Assembly: GCF_027943255.1 (NCBI RefSeq)
Contig: NC_072896.1
Location: 45,658,501 to 45,722,500, forward strand
From: Anastrepha obliqua
Lineage: Eukaryota; Arthropoda; Insecta; Diptera; Tephritidae
Length of the DNA: 64,000 nucleotides
Direction: 5' to 3'
The first letter of the stretch is position 1, and each line of letters starts with the position of its first letter. Of this stretch, positions 33,980 to 45,254 are shown one piece after another. The position numbers were made by a program, and so were the translations under genes. The notes under the pieces were generated by a model. The model was not told the DNA's origin, did no database searches, and saw only the letters and a program-made list of their open reading frames with translations.

Positions 33980-34545
33980 CAAAATTGCAATCTTCCCACA
34001 TTGATAACGACACTCTTGATGATGTGGAGGACTTCGAGTATCTAGGCAGCGTTCTTACGCCAGAAGGGGTATCTCGACGGATGTAAATAACCGCCTGAGC
34101 AAGGCAAAGCGGACTTACGCTTCTTTCCGCAAGCTGGAAATCACCCATAATCAATCGTAAAAAAGCAGTGCTCCTTTACGGTAGCGAGACGTGGCACACA
34201 ACAAAGACCATTATACAAAAGATGGAATGTTTCAATCGCTGTCTATGGCGAATAATTAGAATTTTCTGGCCGAGAACAATTTCTAATCAAAGACTATGGG
34301 CAAGAAATGCGGGTGGATCGACCACACTTTAAGAAAGGATGCAAACCACATTGCGCATTCAGTTTTGGAGTAGAACAGTCGGCGATATGTCGCACGTTAA
34401 GAAGGATGCAAACTAGATTGCGGGTTCAGCTTTGGAATGGAACCCGATCGGTATTAGAAGCAGAGGACGGCCAAAAACTACGTCGAGGCGTACTGTTAAT
34501 AATGAAATATCAAAATCGTTTAGCGAAAACTCTGATTCTCTACCA
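33980..34545 (+). mobile_element. RTE-type non-LTR retrotransposon, C-terminal relic
   Basis: Frames give TLDDVEDFEYLGSVLTPEG, NNRLSKAKRTYASFRK-like text, KKAVLLYGSETWHTTK, MECFNRCLWRIIRIFWP and RTISNQRLWARNAG, the order of the RTE/BovB RT C-terminal region (VLLYGCETW, FINRCLRxIL, ISNxELW). WIDHTLRKDANHIA follows. The last segment is duplicated with a 68-base offset (34331 and 34399). It is truncated on both sides. Confidence 0.75.
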
Positions 34546-34922
34546 GTAATCGCAGCTATAAAAACATCAACAACATGGCAACTATGGTGAACAAAATTAG
34601 GGAGACCCTTAGCAACAACAAAACGCTTAAATTACTCTGGTTACCAAGCCCTCGTTACCAAAGTCAGATGAGTTACCGAAGTTTTCCACCAAAGCGCCAC
34701 TCATCACTGCTCTATTCTGCAACAGAAAATCATCAAAAGAGTTGCGAATTCGATAGTAGCGAACATCAGCACCCACAACTGGAATAATTACACTCACTTT
34801 TATAAATATGATAACCCCATTAAAGCTCCTCCTCTGTATCCAATGTTTGTAGCACGTCGAGAAGCCGTCGCCTTTACCAGATTGCGTATTGGTCATATTA
34901 GGTTAACAAACAAACGCTTATG
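34546..34922 (+). mobile_element. I-type non-LTR retrotransposon, C-terminal relic
   Basis: MVNKIRETLSNNKTLKLLWLPS marks the tail of RNase H, then shifted frames give HHCSILQQKIIKRVANSI and PLYPMFVARREAVAFTRLRIGHIRLTNKRL. FxRLRIGHxRLT is typical of the C-terminal part of I-type ORF2 just before the zinc knuckle. The 3' end is cut by the next mariner. Confidence 0.65.
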
Positions 34923-34934
34923 CCGAATCGTTGA

Positions 34935-35935
34935 AAATGTTGCATAAAGCCTATATCGAGTGTAGCTTCATCGAAAATACGGGTCTACGAGTGTTATAAG
35001 GCTTTTGCAGAGAGCCGAGAAGTCTTGAAGATTTGCCCCGTTCTGGTCGCCCATCAACGTCTTCAAGAGATGAAAACGTCGACAAAGTCAAGGAAATGGT
35101 GCTGGAAAACCATCAACCATAATTTAAGTTTGAGGGAGGTAGCTCGTGACCTTAGCGTGACTCGCGAATCAAATCGCAACATTTTCCACCATCAATTGGG
35201 CATGAGACGCCAAGACGCGTGGCTGCTTCATTCGTTTCAAGATAGTTGAATTCCTTTCAAGAAGACATGAAGGTGGCCGAGCAAGTGAATTCGGACCCAT
35301 TGTTTATCCAGTGCGTCATAAAAGGTGATGAAACGTGGGTATATGAGTTTGACATACAAACAAGTCAACTAGCGGCTGATGTGGCTGAATAATGTTTTCC
35401 ACATGAGCTGAAACCCAAAAAATTACGTCAAACTCGGTCAAAAGTGAAAGTCACTCGTTTTCTTTGATTATCTTGGTGTTGTGCACTCGGAATTCGTTCC
35501 AAATGGTTCTGCGGTAAATAAAAAATTTCATTTCGAAGTTATCCGACGTTTGAGAGAGAATTGGCTTAGAAAACGGCCGAATTTGTGGAAAGAAAACTCA
35601 TGGATTTTGCACCATGTTAACACACCGTCTCACGAGGCTCATATTATGAACACTTTTTTGACCAAAACCTCGACAAGTATCAACGAACAACCATCGTATT
35701 CACCGGATTGAGCCCCCTGTGTCTTGTTTCTTTCTCCAAAACTTAAATTGCCACCCCGCGGACGCCGTTTTAGGAGAATTGCTGAAGGAGCTGAAGAAGA
35801 TCTCTTCAAACGCGTTTAAAAGGTGCTTTGTTGACTGGACTAATAATTTGCAAATGTGTATTGCTTCGAATGGATCCCATTTTGAAGGCGACAAAATAAA
35901 TTTTGATGATTAAACAAATATTTTGCGTTTTATTG
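34935..35935 (+). mobile_element. mariner (DD34D) relic, SETMAR-like family
   Basis: Frames read LKMLHKAYIECSSSKIRVYE, VLEDLPRSGRPSTSSRDENV, FIQCVIKGDETWVYEFDI (first catalytic Asp), VHSEFVPNGSAVNKKF, RKRPNLWKENSWILHHVNTPSH (HHDNAPSH in intact copies, so the second Asp is Val), STSINEQPSYSPD and the C-terminus CIASNGSHFEGDKINFDD. Stops and frameshifts occur roughly every 80 codons. A third catalytic Asp frame (SPDxAPCxF) is damaged at about 35710. Confidence 0.8.
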
Positions 35936-35949
35936 AAAAATTATCGCTA

Positions 35950-36540
35950 CTTTTTTGACAGAATGTAGTCTTGCTTCTGAAGATACAAAACAAACTGAAC
36001 AGCTAGTAATGAGTAGATTTTCCTTCAGGGCTGGCTTGTTGTAGAAATGCATTTGTGCGAAAACGTGCACAAATTTAAGCACAAATGAGGCTGTGATGCA
36101 ACACAAATGCAAAATATCGCCATATGGAGGCTTAAGTACGTTTGCTTGGTGAGACAGCCTGGAAATCCCGTGATGATACTTTTGTAAGTACCTGCACGTA
36201 CCATAAATGCTCTTGTAACGCACTTTATTTATATGGAGCAATATTGCATTCTATAATAAAATTTTATGTCAAAAATAAAAAGAAAGTAATTAGAATTTCG
36301 CAGGTTTAAAAAACCCAAATAAATATTTTTTTTTTCGTGTATATCACTACGAGCTTTTAACGAGGCCAAAAGCCAGTTTGCTCTTATTTATTTACTGCTT
36401 TGGTCTGCTTTGATATTTTCCATTCTTGGAAAATTGATTTCATGTTAAGAATAGTAAATAGAATCATTTTAATTAGTATATAAGTATATACAGTTATACT
36501 TCATTAATCGAACTCTATACATTGTGATATATTTCGATTT
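35950..36540. other. No gene recognised
   Basis: AT-rich DNA without a supported gene. Confidence 0.4.
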
Positions 36541-36541
36541 A

Positions 36542-37240
36542 CTTAAGGGCACCTGGTGGTTTAGAATTTTCAAAAAATCGATTGTTTTTTGATATTTTGA
36601 AAGCATAGGCTTTTAAGAATACACAATTTTGGAAGGATATTCCCAGTATTTTCGATTGTAAAGTCGTTTTAGCAGGTAGAGTCAGATTTGTCACGCGGCC
36701 ATCTCATAACTTTAAACTCATTTATCTCAAAACTACTTTTTCGGCCTGGTGTTGTGAAAAAAAATAAAAACTACCTAATCGTTTGAAATTTTAATATGTT
36801 GTTCACCACATCAATGGCTATCGCCGGTACCAAAATCATATTCTTATTTCAATTATTGCGTATTTTTTTATTAAAAATCTGAAAAAAACCCCGAATTTCG
36901 AGTGTCAAATTCAAAACCGCACCATTTTGTAATTTTTTTATTTTAGTAGGGGACATAGCTACGGTCATACTGATTAATAATTTTTTTGGTTTTTGTGCTT
37001 CCGATAAATAGAAGAGCCAAAATGGACAGCACCGTCCAGGTCCAATTTTCAGGAGGGTCAACGCCATTTTTAAAATTATTAAAATTAAAAACTAAATTTT
37101 TTTTTCATTTTTGCATATAAAAGAAGTTAAATAAAAAGGCTGAAAAGTTTAAATATCGTTTTTCATTTTTTTATTGTAAAACAAAATTCCTGAAAATACT
37201 CTAAATTTTCTAGCGCTAGACCACCGGGACCACTTAAATT
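36542..37240. mobile_element. TTAA-flanked short element with imperfect terminal repeats
   Basis: The left end CTTAAGGGCACCTGGTGGTT and the inverted right end (TTAAGTGGTCCCGGTGGTC) share TTAA and a GGTGGT core, about 13 of 19 bases. TTAA at both boundaries is the piggyBac target duplication. There is no coding region; several runs of A and T fill the interior. This could be a non-autonomous piggyBac-type MITE, or chance. Confidence 0.45.
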
Positions 37241-37340
37241 TTATTTCTACGGACAGTCTATTGGTTTCTAAAGTTCAGACAAATTTCTGTTGGTTTTGCT
37301 CTCAAATGTTTTTGTTGGGTTGGTTAAAACATTTTTATGG

Positions 37341-38271
37341 TAAAGGGTGTTTTTTTAGAGGTTAGGTTTTCAAGATGAAATAAAACGTATATAATTTAAT
37401 GTTATGGCCAAGAATTTAGCTTTATTATAAAGATAAGGGTTTTCCATTATGTTTTAAAAATGATTTCGGGCAAGTGGCCGCCGCGGCTGGCTCGAATAAA
37501 TTCCAGCCGAGAGGCCCAATTTTCGACCACTTTTTGCAGCAATTGGGGCCGTATGTCAGCAATAACGCGCCGAATATTCTCTTCCAAGACGTCAATCGTC
37601 TCGGGCTTATCTGCGTAGACAAGCGACTTCACATAGCCCCACAAGAAATAGTCCAGCGGTGTTATATCGCACGATCTTGGAGGCCACGCCACAGATCCAC
37701 GGCGCGAGATAATGCGCTCACCAAAAGTTTCCTTCAATAAACCGATTGTTGCGTTGGCTGTATGGCATGTAGCGCCGTCTTGTTGGAACCAAAGGTCGTC
37801 CACATCAACATCGTCCAACTCAGTCACGAAAAAGTCATTAATCATGGCTCTATAGCGCTCTCCATTGACTGTGGCATTATGGCCGGCTTCATTTTTAAAG
37901 AAATATGGACCAATGATTCCCTCTGCCCATAGAGCACACCAAACAGTGACTTTTTGAGGATGTAACGGCGTCTCAGCAATGGCTTGTGGATTATGTTCAC
38001 TCCAAATGCGACAATTTTGCTTATTGACATACCCATTCAACCAAAAGTGAGCTTCATCGCTGAACAAAATTTTCTTCGATGCGTCGCGCGAACCGAACCA
38101 TTATTTTCGTAATAAATTTGCACGATTTGCAAACGTTGTTCAGGTGTAAGTCTATTCATTATGAAATGGCAAACCAAACTGAGCATAAATCAAGTGACAG
38201 CTGTCAAAAAGACCATCTACGAAAAAAGTAGTGCCAACTTGAAAACCTAACCTCTAAAAAAACACCCTTTA
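37341..38271 (-). mobile_element. DD41D mariner, near-perfect ends, catalytic domain open
   Basis: Terminal repeats of about 35 bp (AAGGGTGTTTTTTTAGAGG and beyond) match nearly perfectly, with TA at both sides; 931 bp in all. On the minus strand a 206-codon open frame covers the catalytic domain: FSDEAHFWLNGYVNKQNCRIW, VTVWCALWAEGIIGPYFF, FQQDGATCHTANATIG and WPPRSCDITPLDYFLWGYVK, with 41 residues between second and third Asp, to the end RGGHLPEIIFKT. The N-terminal MNRLTPEQRLQIVQIYYENN is joined out of frame directly before the catalytic part, so the DNA-binding domain is deleted. It is the youngest-looking DD41D copy here. Confidence 0.9.
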
Positions 38272-38720
38272 TAAGCACATTTGCTGATGATACTGATTTA
38301 CTAGCAAGTGACACTTTCCCGCAAGCAGCTTCTTCTAAACTACAAAAGGCACTCGACAAAATCAACCTATGGTTAAAAAAATGGAGAATAAAGTCCAATG
38401 AAACAAAATCAGTACAAGTCACATTCCCTCTTAAGCGAGACACTTGCCCAGTTCTAAAACCCGTCTAAAACCCGTGTGCACATATTGTATTCAACTTTGG
38501 GGCACTGCGGCAAACTCCAATATCGAAATTTTACAACGATTTCAGTCAAAAACATTAAGAATGATCACCAACTCACTCTACTATATTACTCGCAAATACA
38601 CCGTGACCTCCAAATGAAATTTGTAATTTAAGTAGCGACGCAATCATACTTTGGCTTCTTGGAAAAAAATGGTGAAAAATTAGATCAACGGTTTTCTAGT
38701 CAAAAACCTGCTCTAGAGTG
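38272..38720 (+). mobile_element. Jockey-type non-LTR retrotransposon RT relic
   Basis: Begins STFADDTDLLASDTFPQAAS (the YADD catalytic motif reads FADD), then KINLWLKKWRIKSNETKSVQ, TFPLKRDTCPVL, a deletion at about 38455, and CIQLWGTAANSNIEILQRFQ, KTLRMITNS in the next frame. All are typical Jockey ORF2 blocks. It begins exactly at the right end of the DD41D element, which may have inserted into it, though no matching RT part is seen at the left. Confidence 0.8.
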
Positions 38721-39055
38721 AACAGAAGTGACATCTATGATATGAGTACCGTTGCTGACATTGCGATCCCACGCTGGGTTAAAATGCTTATCAGTTTGTC
38801 AACAATGTATGAGCCACAGCCTGGATTTTCTAAATAAGAAACACTTCGATAATCACCAAATCAACAATTTGAGAGTTAGACCACATAAAAAAACGCACTG
38901 AAGACTCCACTTATAAGTGGATAATAGGCATAGTAGGCAATTACATTTTTCATAATTCTTATGACACGAATAAAATAATCTTAAAACTATTACGACAGGC
39001 CAAAAATGGAAAAATTTTACTCTGAAAATTTCATTTCACAAAAAAATTCGATGGG
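38721..39055. other. No gene recognised
   Basis: AT-rich spacer between two non-LTR relics, without a supported gene. Confidence 0.4.
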
Positions 39056-39079
39056 TTGCAGGTATCAATATCGTTTGAT

Positions 39080-40704
39080 GGTGCCTTCGTGTTTTATTTC
39101 AACGTGATAAGGGATCTGCGCTCTAACATGGCCACACTTAGAAGCTGGACTGAGAGCAGGAGACTCGATATAAGCCCCTCAAGAACTAAAATAATTCTCT
39201 TTACAAAGAAACATAGGCTCCCTATAATCTCCCCGCTAATTTTTAAGGGTGTGGAGATTACTTTGAAAGAGAATGCCAATTACCTAGGACTCATATTAGA
39301 CAGGAAACTCACGTGGAAGTCTAATATTGAGGAAATAGTAAAGAAGGCCAACGTTGCATTACATTCTTGCAAAAAAGTGATCGGTATCAAATGGGAACTA
39401 ACACCTCGTGTTACGCTCTATAGTTCTGTAGTTAGGCCAATCTTAATGTATGGAATACTTGTATGGTGGCCATCTGCTCAAAAGGCGACTTACGCTAAAA
39501 TCATGAGTAAGGTCCAAAAAACAGGTTTTTTATGCATCTCTGGCGCTTTAAGGACTACCCCAAACAGAGCGCTAGAAGTGCTAATCAATTTACCTGCCCT
39601 AAATCTGGTAGGGAAACACGTGGCTGCCGCCTCGGCGCTCAGACTCAAAAGTATGGCACTATGGAAAGACCGGTGGTTTGACCACGCTTCTATTTTGCTT
39701 TCTCTGAATAGCCACAAACAAGAAATAGACTACTCTATCCCTGGATTCACCTTTGAAAGGCTCTTCAAGACGGGTATACCGTCAAGAAGGGAGTGGCAGA
39801 CACCAAGGTCATGGAGAAGGGGGGAATTAAATGTTTATACAGATGGTTCCAAGCTAGACGATAAGCTTGCCTATGAAGTTTTCTCGAAGGAATTAGGACT
39901 GGAACTATCCGTTCGACTACCAGACTACTGCAGTGTCTATCCGGCAGAGGTTCTAACTGTAAAAGAAGTGGCTACATATCTAAATACGCACGCCGTAACA
40001 AAAACGACTATAAATATATTCTCGGATAGCCAGGCGGCCATCAAATCAATGAATGCGGCTTTACTAAGATCGAAGGTTGCACAGGAATGCCGGGCGGCCC
40101 TAAATGATATTAGTGACGCATTCAAGGCAAGCCTTATTTGAGTTCCGGGGCATAGAGATATTGAGGTAAACTGTAAAGCTGATGAGATAGCCAGAAAAGG
40201 TACTGCTCTTCAACAGCTCAGTGATAAAATTACCATTGGAATGAAGATACGTGTCTAACAGCTAAGCTACTATGACCGCAAATAAACAAGAAAAGAACAA
40301 AGGAATTGCTTAGTCTCTTAAGAGCCGATATCTCAAAGGTCATCGCTTGTTTAACCGCTCACTGGCTATTTGGCAGGCATTCCTCGAGACTAGGAGTTTT
40401 CTCCCATGAATATTGCAGAAGTGGCAGAGATGAGGAAGAGGAAGAAACAGTCGAGCACTTCCTTTGCAATTGTCCAGCCCTAGCTATAATCAGAGCATAT
40501 TGTCTAGGTAAATACTATTTTAATTCTCTTACAGAACTATTTGGCGTGGGAATTAGACCAATCCTGCGCTTCATAAGAGTCTCAAAATGGTTTCATGAAA
40601 GTAAATAAACAAGGTTCCCGTGTCGCACAGTGGTATCACAATGGACCTGTAAGGTCTAAGTGAATTGGTCGTGCAGACCGACTACCACCACGATATAACC
40701 TAAC
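39080..40704 (+). mobile_element. LOA-type non-LTR retrotransposon, longest open frame
   Basis: A frame of about 360 codons (39056-40141) is open through the RT thumb (ISPSRTKIILFTKK, ANYLGLILDRKLTWKSNI), the SVVRPILMYGILVWW block, the connection, and RNase H (NVYTDGSKLDDKLA, SDSQAAIKSM). A stop at 40141 precedes VPGHRDIEVNCKADEIARKG, the last RNase H motif. Another frame ends with a zinc-knuckle-like region. The RT palm upstream is truncated. The tail has GGTATCACAATGG, GACCGACTACCACC and TAACCTAACTTAACC. A piggyBac relic begins in the tail. Confidence 0.85.
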
Positions 40705-42114
40705 TTAACCCTAGAAAACTAAACCCCGCCTCTGAGGCGCAAAGATTGTCATTTTTACGTATTTTATTATGATTGAATGCAAGTGGCAGCACGAGCTTTC
40801 AAACCATTATAGTAGTCTCTTGTGTGAGTTTGTGGGCGAACGTTCATTGCGCAAAATTTTTTTGTTACGGAGATATATTAAATCGTGTTGCCTGAGAGGC
40901 GAGGTTTAGTATTAAAGGTATTTTTCTGACTACATATTATTTGTAAATATTTCCTTTTTTTTCGACAGTAGCTATAATGTTAATGGCTTTTTCGTTTAGA
41001 GATGTGTACTTCTGACTCCCAAATAGAAAAATGGTTGGAGGAGCTGTCGCTAAATGGAGGCGAAATAGAGGACAATTTAGAAAAGGATTCGATTCAGACG
41101 ACCATGTTCCGTTTCCATGATAAGTTAAGTCTTGTTAGCTATAAAGCAAAGCCTCATAAAACTGTTTTCTTAATATCAACTATGCACGACGAACCCACAC
41201 TTAACTCACTATCAAAAAAACCTGTAATTATTGAATCCTATAATGCAACAAAAGGTGCTGTTGACACTTTTGATCAGATGTGTTGTCATGCCAGCTGCAG
41301 CCGCAAAACCAGGCGTTGGCCATTATGTCTGTTTTACGGTATGATAAATATGGCAGTATTGAATAGTTATATTCTCTATGTTTCAAACTGTGACCATAAA
41401 CAAATAAAGCCAATGAGCAGAAAGGATTTCATGAAGGATCTTAGTAAGGATTTGTGCTGTGACTGGCTCTGAATGAGACTTCAAGAAAGACCATCTATGC
41501 AAAACCGAGTTCGTGAAGCAATAACCGACTCCATTCATAGCTCCGAAGAGCAGCAAGAAAACTCTGAACCACAAATAAAGAAAGGGAAAAGATCAATGTG
41601 CAATTACTGTCCATCAAGCAAGAAACATATGAGTGTTTATTATTGTGCAAAATGCAATAGAACATACTGCCTGGAACATAGATCCCCAAATTGCTATACA
41701 TGTGATATAAGAAAAAAGGTCTGAATTAATTTTTATGTACAAAACAAAATGTTAATAATATATTTGAAATTCTTTATTTTTATGAAACTTAGTACAAATA
41801 GCTATAAGAAAAATATGAATTTTATGTTTTTGTTTTAAAGAAAAAAAAATTATAAAATTTTTTCTAAATGATATCCTTGCAAAAAAAAAAATTAAGTGTT
41901 AATTTAGTAAGTACATAATTGGCTTATAAAAACAATTTGATGAAATATTTTTTTTATATTATAGTTAAATACTCCAATTCTCAAAAAATGAAATGTTTTT
42001 CAAAACAAAAACTTAACGAAAAGTAGAGAAGAATTTTGTTTTTATAAAAAGTAGCCTGATAGGCGAGCTTTAGTTCTAAGCGTTTAAAAAAAAGGTTTAG
42101 TTTTCTAGGGTTAA
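40705..42114 (+). mobile_element. piggyBac-like element relic with intact ends
   Basis: TTAA at 40705-40708 and 42111-42114 flank a perfect 17-bp inverted repeat, CCCTAGAAAACTAAACC. Subterminal copies of CTGAGGCG/GCCTGAGAGGCG-like motifs occur at 40730, 40889 and 42053. The interior keeps the C-terminal half of a transposase: KAKPHKTVFLISTMHDEP, KPVIIESYNATKGAVDTFDQ (the last catalytic Asp region, usually GGVD), RRWPLCLFYGMINMAVLN, then one stop and CNYCPSSKKHMSVYYCAKCN, HRSPNC, the cysteine-rich zinc finger of piggyBac. The first 300 or so residues are missing. Confidence 0.9.
41002..41724 (+). pseudogene. piggyBac-like transposase, C-terminal half with in-frame stop
   Basis: The frame reads from about 41002 (MCTSDSQIEKWLEELSLNGG) through the C-terminal catalytic region to a stop at 41470, and then continues in the same frame (MRLQERPSMQNRVREAITDS) to the cysteine-rich domain ending in DIRKKV at 41724. 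The N-terminal acidic part is joined to the late catalytic part, indicating a large internal deletion that removes the first two catalytic Asp. Cys-His residues of the C-terminal finger are retained. Confidence 0.8.
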
Positions 42115-42820
42115 GGGATGTGCAATAGTTCAAAGCAGATTAACAAACCTAAGCAATTTTTGGTAATCGCACACTTTTTGGTCGCCCGAATGTTCGATCA
42201 AATTACGGTAAATCAAGGTTTTTGCGAAGTTCAGTTTAATTCTAATAAATAAGATGGTGAATCCAAGAAAAGTTTTAATTAAATCAGCAAATTTCATCTG
42301 CCTAAAATATCACTCATCTCCAATGACCCCTGCTTCAAGCCGACTGCAGTAGTCGATTGGATTTGGTGTGAAAAATTCGAATTTTTTTTACATTTTTAGT
42401 CATGTCCTCAGCATTTACAGTCGGATCATAATATTATACATATATCGATATTCTCGCCTCGAGAATTTTTTTGTTCCAAAGTTCATTGACTTCAATTATC
42501 TCGTTGTATTACTTACCAACGAAATCATATCAGCTTCTACAGCGTGAATTAAAAAATAAATTAGAGATTATATTAAGAAGAATTCAAGATTACCTGTCGA
42601 AAATACTTCAGAATCAGAGGTGCAAGGCCAACTTTTTTTTCGGTACGGTCTAAAACGCGTGCCAATTATAATATAACAGAGAAAAAAGTAAATATTTTCT
42701 ATGGAATCTTTTTCGTATTGTTTGCTGAAAAATTCTGAATTTTCTTGGCAAAAAATTTGTTTTTCGCACTTTATGTAAGTAAAGCATCTTCAACAAAATA
42801 GAAGTGAAGTAGTTTATAGT

Positions 42821-43003
42821 GACAGCCTCGATATATACTGGCCCCACCACGTATTAATATGAAATCAAAAATTGTTTAGTATTTTACCGTAGCAGTCTTG
42901 ATATTTACCATCCCCACTTCGTATTAATATGGATTCAAAATTAGTAAAGTATTTTACAGCGGCAGTCTCTATATTTTATAGCCACACTTCGTATTATTAT
43001 CTG
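42821..43003 (+). repeat. Tandem repeat, 70-bp period
   Basis: Units start at 42821, 42891 and 42961 (the last incomplete), each with G(A/C)AGTC(T/C)(T/C)(G/C)-like start, CCCCAC(T/C)(T/A)CGTATTAATATG, TCAAAA and TATTTTAC. Confidence 0.8.
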
Positions 43004-43583
43004 GTTATTTAATAGCGCCACTTGGCACAACTTGTAAAATAACTCGAAAATTCAGTAAAATTGGAATAGGGAATACCCAGTCCGAATATTCTATGCCACT
43101 TTTCAGGCTGATTGTTGTACTGCTTGGATGGACTAGAATTTTTGTCACGACGTACAGAATACAGAGTTTGCGATTTCAGCGATTTTGAAGCAATCAGCTG
43201 ATTAGCTGGCGTAACAGGGTACTTGACGGCGGTTTGTTGCTGAACAAACTGAGATTGTGTTGGTGATATACGAAGAAAACAAAGCAACCATTTGTCATGT
43301 TACCTCGTTGCCGACTGATTGGGAGAATGTCACCCATACGTGTGAAGTGAGCGGGCAGAATTCTGCTACCGAATCCCCGATGCCATGGCAACCGAAGTTA
43401 AAAAAAATAACCCTCACCAGTCCAACTCCGGCTACGCAATCCACAGTATTTTTGCGTGGAACTCCTTTTCGCGTGGAATGGCGAAACCTGGCAATCTATC
43501 AACCTTGATTTATCGTCAATTTACACAGAACACCTTTATATTAAAATATCAACTTTTTTAGTATAAAAATTTACAAATTATAT

Positions 43584-43589
43584 TTTATT
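43584..43589 (-). terminator. Candidate polyadenylation signal of the serpin
   Basis: Reads AATAAA on the minus strand about 340 bases downstream of the stop codon. It is the first clear hexamer I noticed, but not the only possible one, and there is no transcript evidence. Confidence 0.3.
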
Positions 43590-43925
43590 ATTTGCAACTT
43601 CATAAACTTATCACGCATTTCAAAGTAAAAATCAGCAGTAATAAACTGCAATAATATGGACGTTTTAAAATTAGCGTTAGTTCTTAGAATTAAGTAAGTA
43701 GTTCCATATGGAACGAGTATAGAAAGAAATGTGTGTCTCTTCTCACTTAAATACAAACCTAAAAAAAATTCTTAAAAATAATGCTAATTATTCGATTATT
43801 AAACTTCCACGCTTGCGGCATGTCATTCACGTTTTATGGCTGGAAATGTTAATTACTGATAATTACATGAATTACACTTATATTACTACACACTTATACA
43901 CACCAAACAACATTACACTATCACC

Positions 43926-45254
43926 TTAAACCTCTGGCTGTAAAACTTTGCCGGCGAAAATTATATTTCCAGTTGCTTCCTCTTCAATGAAGAAAATGAA
44001 CGGTTGATTCACGTTGAACTCTTCGATGAGCGGTACGCCGCCGAATTTGTTATCAATCTCCACCACAGTTGAGGCAAACGCTTCGGTGCCTTTCTCATTC
44101 ACATCAATGCCGCTTTTCTGGAATATATTGGACACTTTTAATACGCCAGCTACGGCCGCACCACGCGCTAAACCTGGCAACGAGGCCTCACTCGTGAAGA
44201 TGTCATTGATGCCCAATTGTTGCAATGTTGGCTTCAAGTTTTTGTCAAAATCGAATTTAAACTTCGGCATTGTTACCTTCACCTTCACTTCCTCCATTGC
44301 CCACTGCATGCGTTTCAGCTGGTCATTGACCAGATTCTGTTGTAGTTGCTCAATATTTCCCAATGTTTTGGGCAGCAAAATGAACATTGAGAATTTTTTG
44401 CCTTTATAAGGCAAACGCAAAATCTTCGCATCCAATGCCTCATCGCTGTTGTAATAGAAGAAGTCAGTCTGCTCCATGTAGTCGGCGCGCAATTGTCTCT
44501 GCAGTGTTTGGAAGAAGACACCCTCGAAGGTGTTATTGAAAGGGTGACGCCACACTCCGTTAAAGTACAGCACATTCGCCATCAATAAGACATTATTTTG
44601 TATATTGCCCTCGTTGACCAGTTGCTTTAGGCGACCATTTGTGGCATTACTGCACCAGTTGTTAATCGCATCCGCAGAAACTTTTGCGTTCGCAAAGTCT
44701 AAACGCTCAATATCAGTCATATAGTAGCTCATCAGCATTGCAGCATACCGCTGATGCGGCTCAACGACCACATCGGTGAACAGTTTTGACTCCAAATTTA
44801 GCGTGTAAAAGGGATTCTCCTTCTTTAGCACATTGAGTGTCTTTTTATAGAAGCCACGCAAGTTTTCCGGCTGCTTGATGTCCGTCAGTGTGCTGTATAG
44901 TTCACGTTGAGTCTGTGAACCATTGCCGGCAGCCTCGGCTAATAGCGCCAACGATAACTTAACGCTGAATGGTGAGATGATAACGTTGCCGGGCTCTTCG
45001 TGCAGCACCAACTTCAGCAGAGACCACGAAAAGTGGTCCAATGTGTCACTACGGTATGGCACATAGTCGTCGAAGTCATCGAAACCACCGATCATGATGT
45101 TGGGCTGCGTGGAGAAAATGCCGCTTGGAATAGGAGGTGGCAGCGTGGCGGGCAAATGCGATGGTGTTGCGGCTGGCACAGTACCGCACGAAGCCACTGT
45201 CGCCTGGCCAAGTGCAAAGCACCCCAACAACACTACAAAGCGAACGCTTATCAT
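43926..45254 (-). CDS. Secreted serpin (serine protease inhibitor)
   Basis: A complete 442-codon frame with A at position -3 of the start codon. Residues 1-20 are a signal peptide (hydrophobic [11 protein letters not shown]). Residues 28-46 are proline-rich, followed by an acidic patch [12 protein letters not shown] (57-67). The serpin fold begins near 73: [20 protein letters not shown] (90-109) is the classic helix B block, [10 protein letters not shown] and FNGVW follow. The hinge [10 protein letters not shown] (387-396) leads to the reactive loop; counting from Gly389 as P15 places P1 at Lys403 ([10 protein letters not shown]). [11 protein letters not shown] (413-423) fits the PROSITE serpin signature. 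Sequons: Asn111, Asn203, Asn240. Length is slightly above the usual 380-400 because of the N-terminal extension. The hinge is nearly consensus, so an inhibitor is likely; P1 Lys suggests trypsin-like targets. I do not assign an ortholog. Confidence 0.95.
   Translation of the reverse strand: MISVRFVVLLGCFALGQATVASCGTVPAATPSHLPATLPPPIPSGIFSTQPNIMIGGFDDFDDYVPYRSDTLDHFSWSLLKLVLHEEPGNVIISPFSVKLSLALLAEAAGNGSQTQRELYSTLTDIKQPENLRGFYKKTLNVLKKENPFYTLNLESKLFTDVVVEPHQRYAAMLMSYYMTDIERLDFANAKVSADAINNWCSNATNGRLKQLVNEGNIQNNVLLMANVLYFNGVWRHPFNNTFEGVFFQTLQRQLRADYMEQTDFFYYNSDEALDAKILRLPYKGKKFSMFILLPKTLGNIEQLQQNLVNDQLKRMQWAMEEVKVKVTMPKFKFDFDKNLKPTLQQLGINDIFTSEASLPGLARGAAVAGVLKVSNIFQKSGIDVNEKGTEAFASTVVEIDNKFGGVPLIEEFNVNQPFIFFIEEEATGNIIFAGKVLQPEV

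Larger units (their letters stand above)
42115..43925. other. Gene-free region downstream of the serpin
   Basis: AT-rich DNA with a 70-bp tandem repeat (42821-43003). The open frames at about 43009-43287 (minus) and 43257-43508 (plus) overlap each other and match no family I know. Confidence 0.4.

Noticed and set aside
43009..43508. Two overlapping open frames downstream of the serpin as a small gene
   Set aside because: Opposite strands, no recognisable domain, no conserved start context.
44014..44409. Plus-strand open frame within the serpin
   Set aside because: Shadow of the minus-strand serpin frame.
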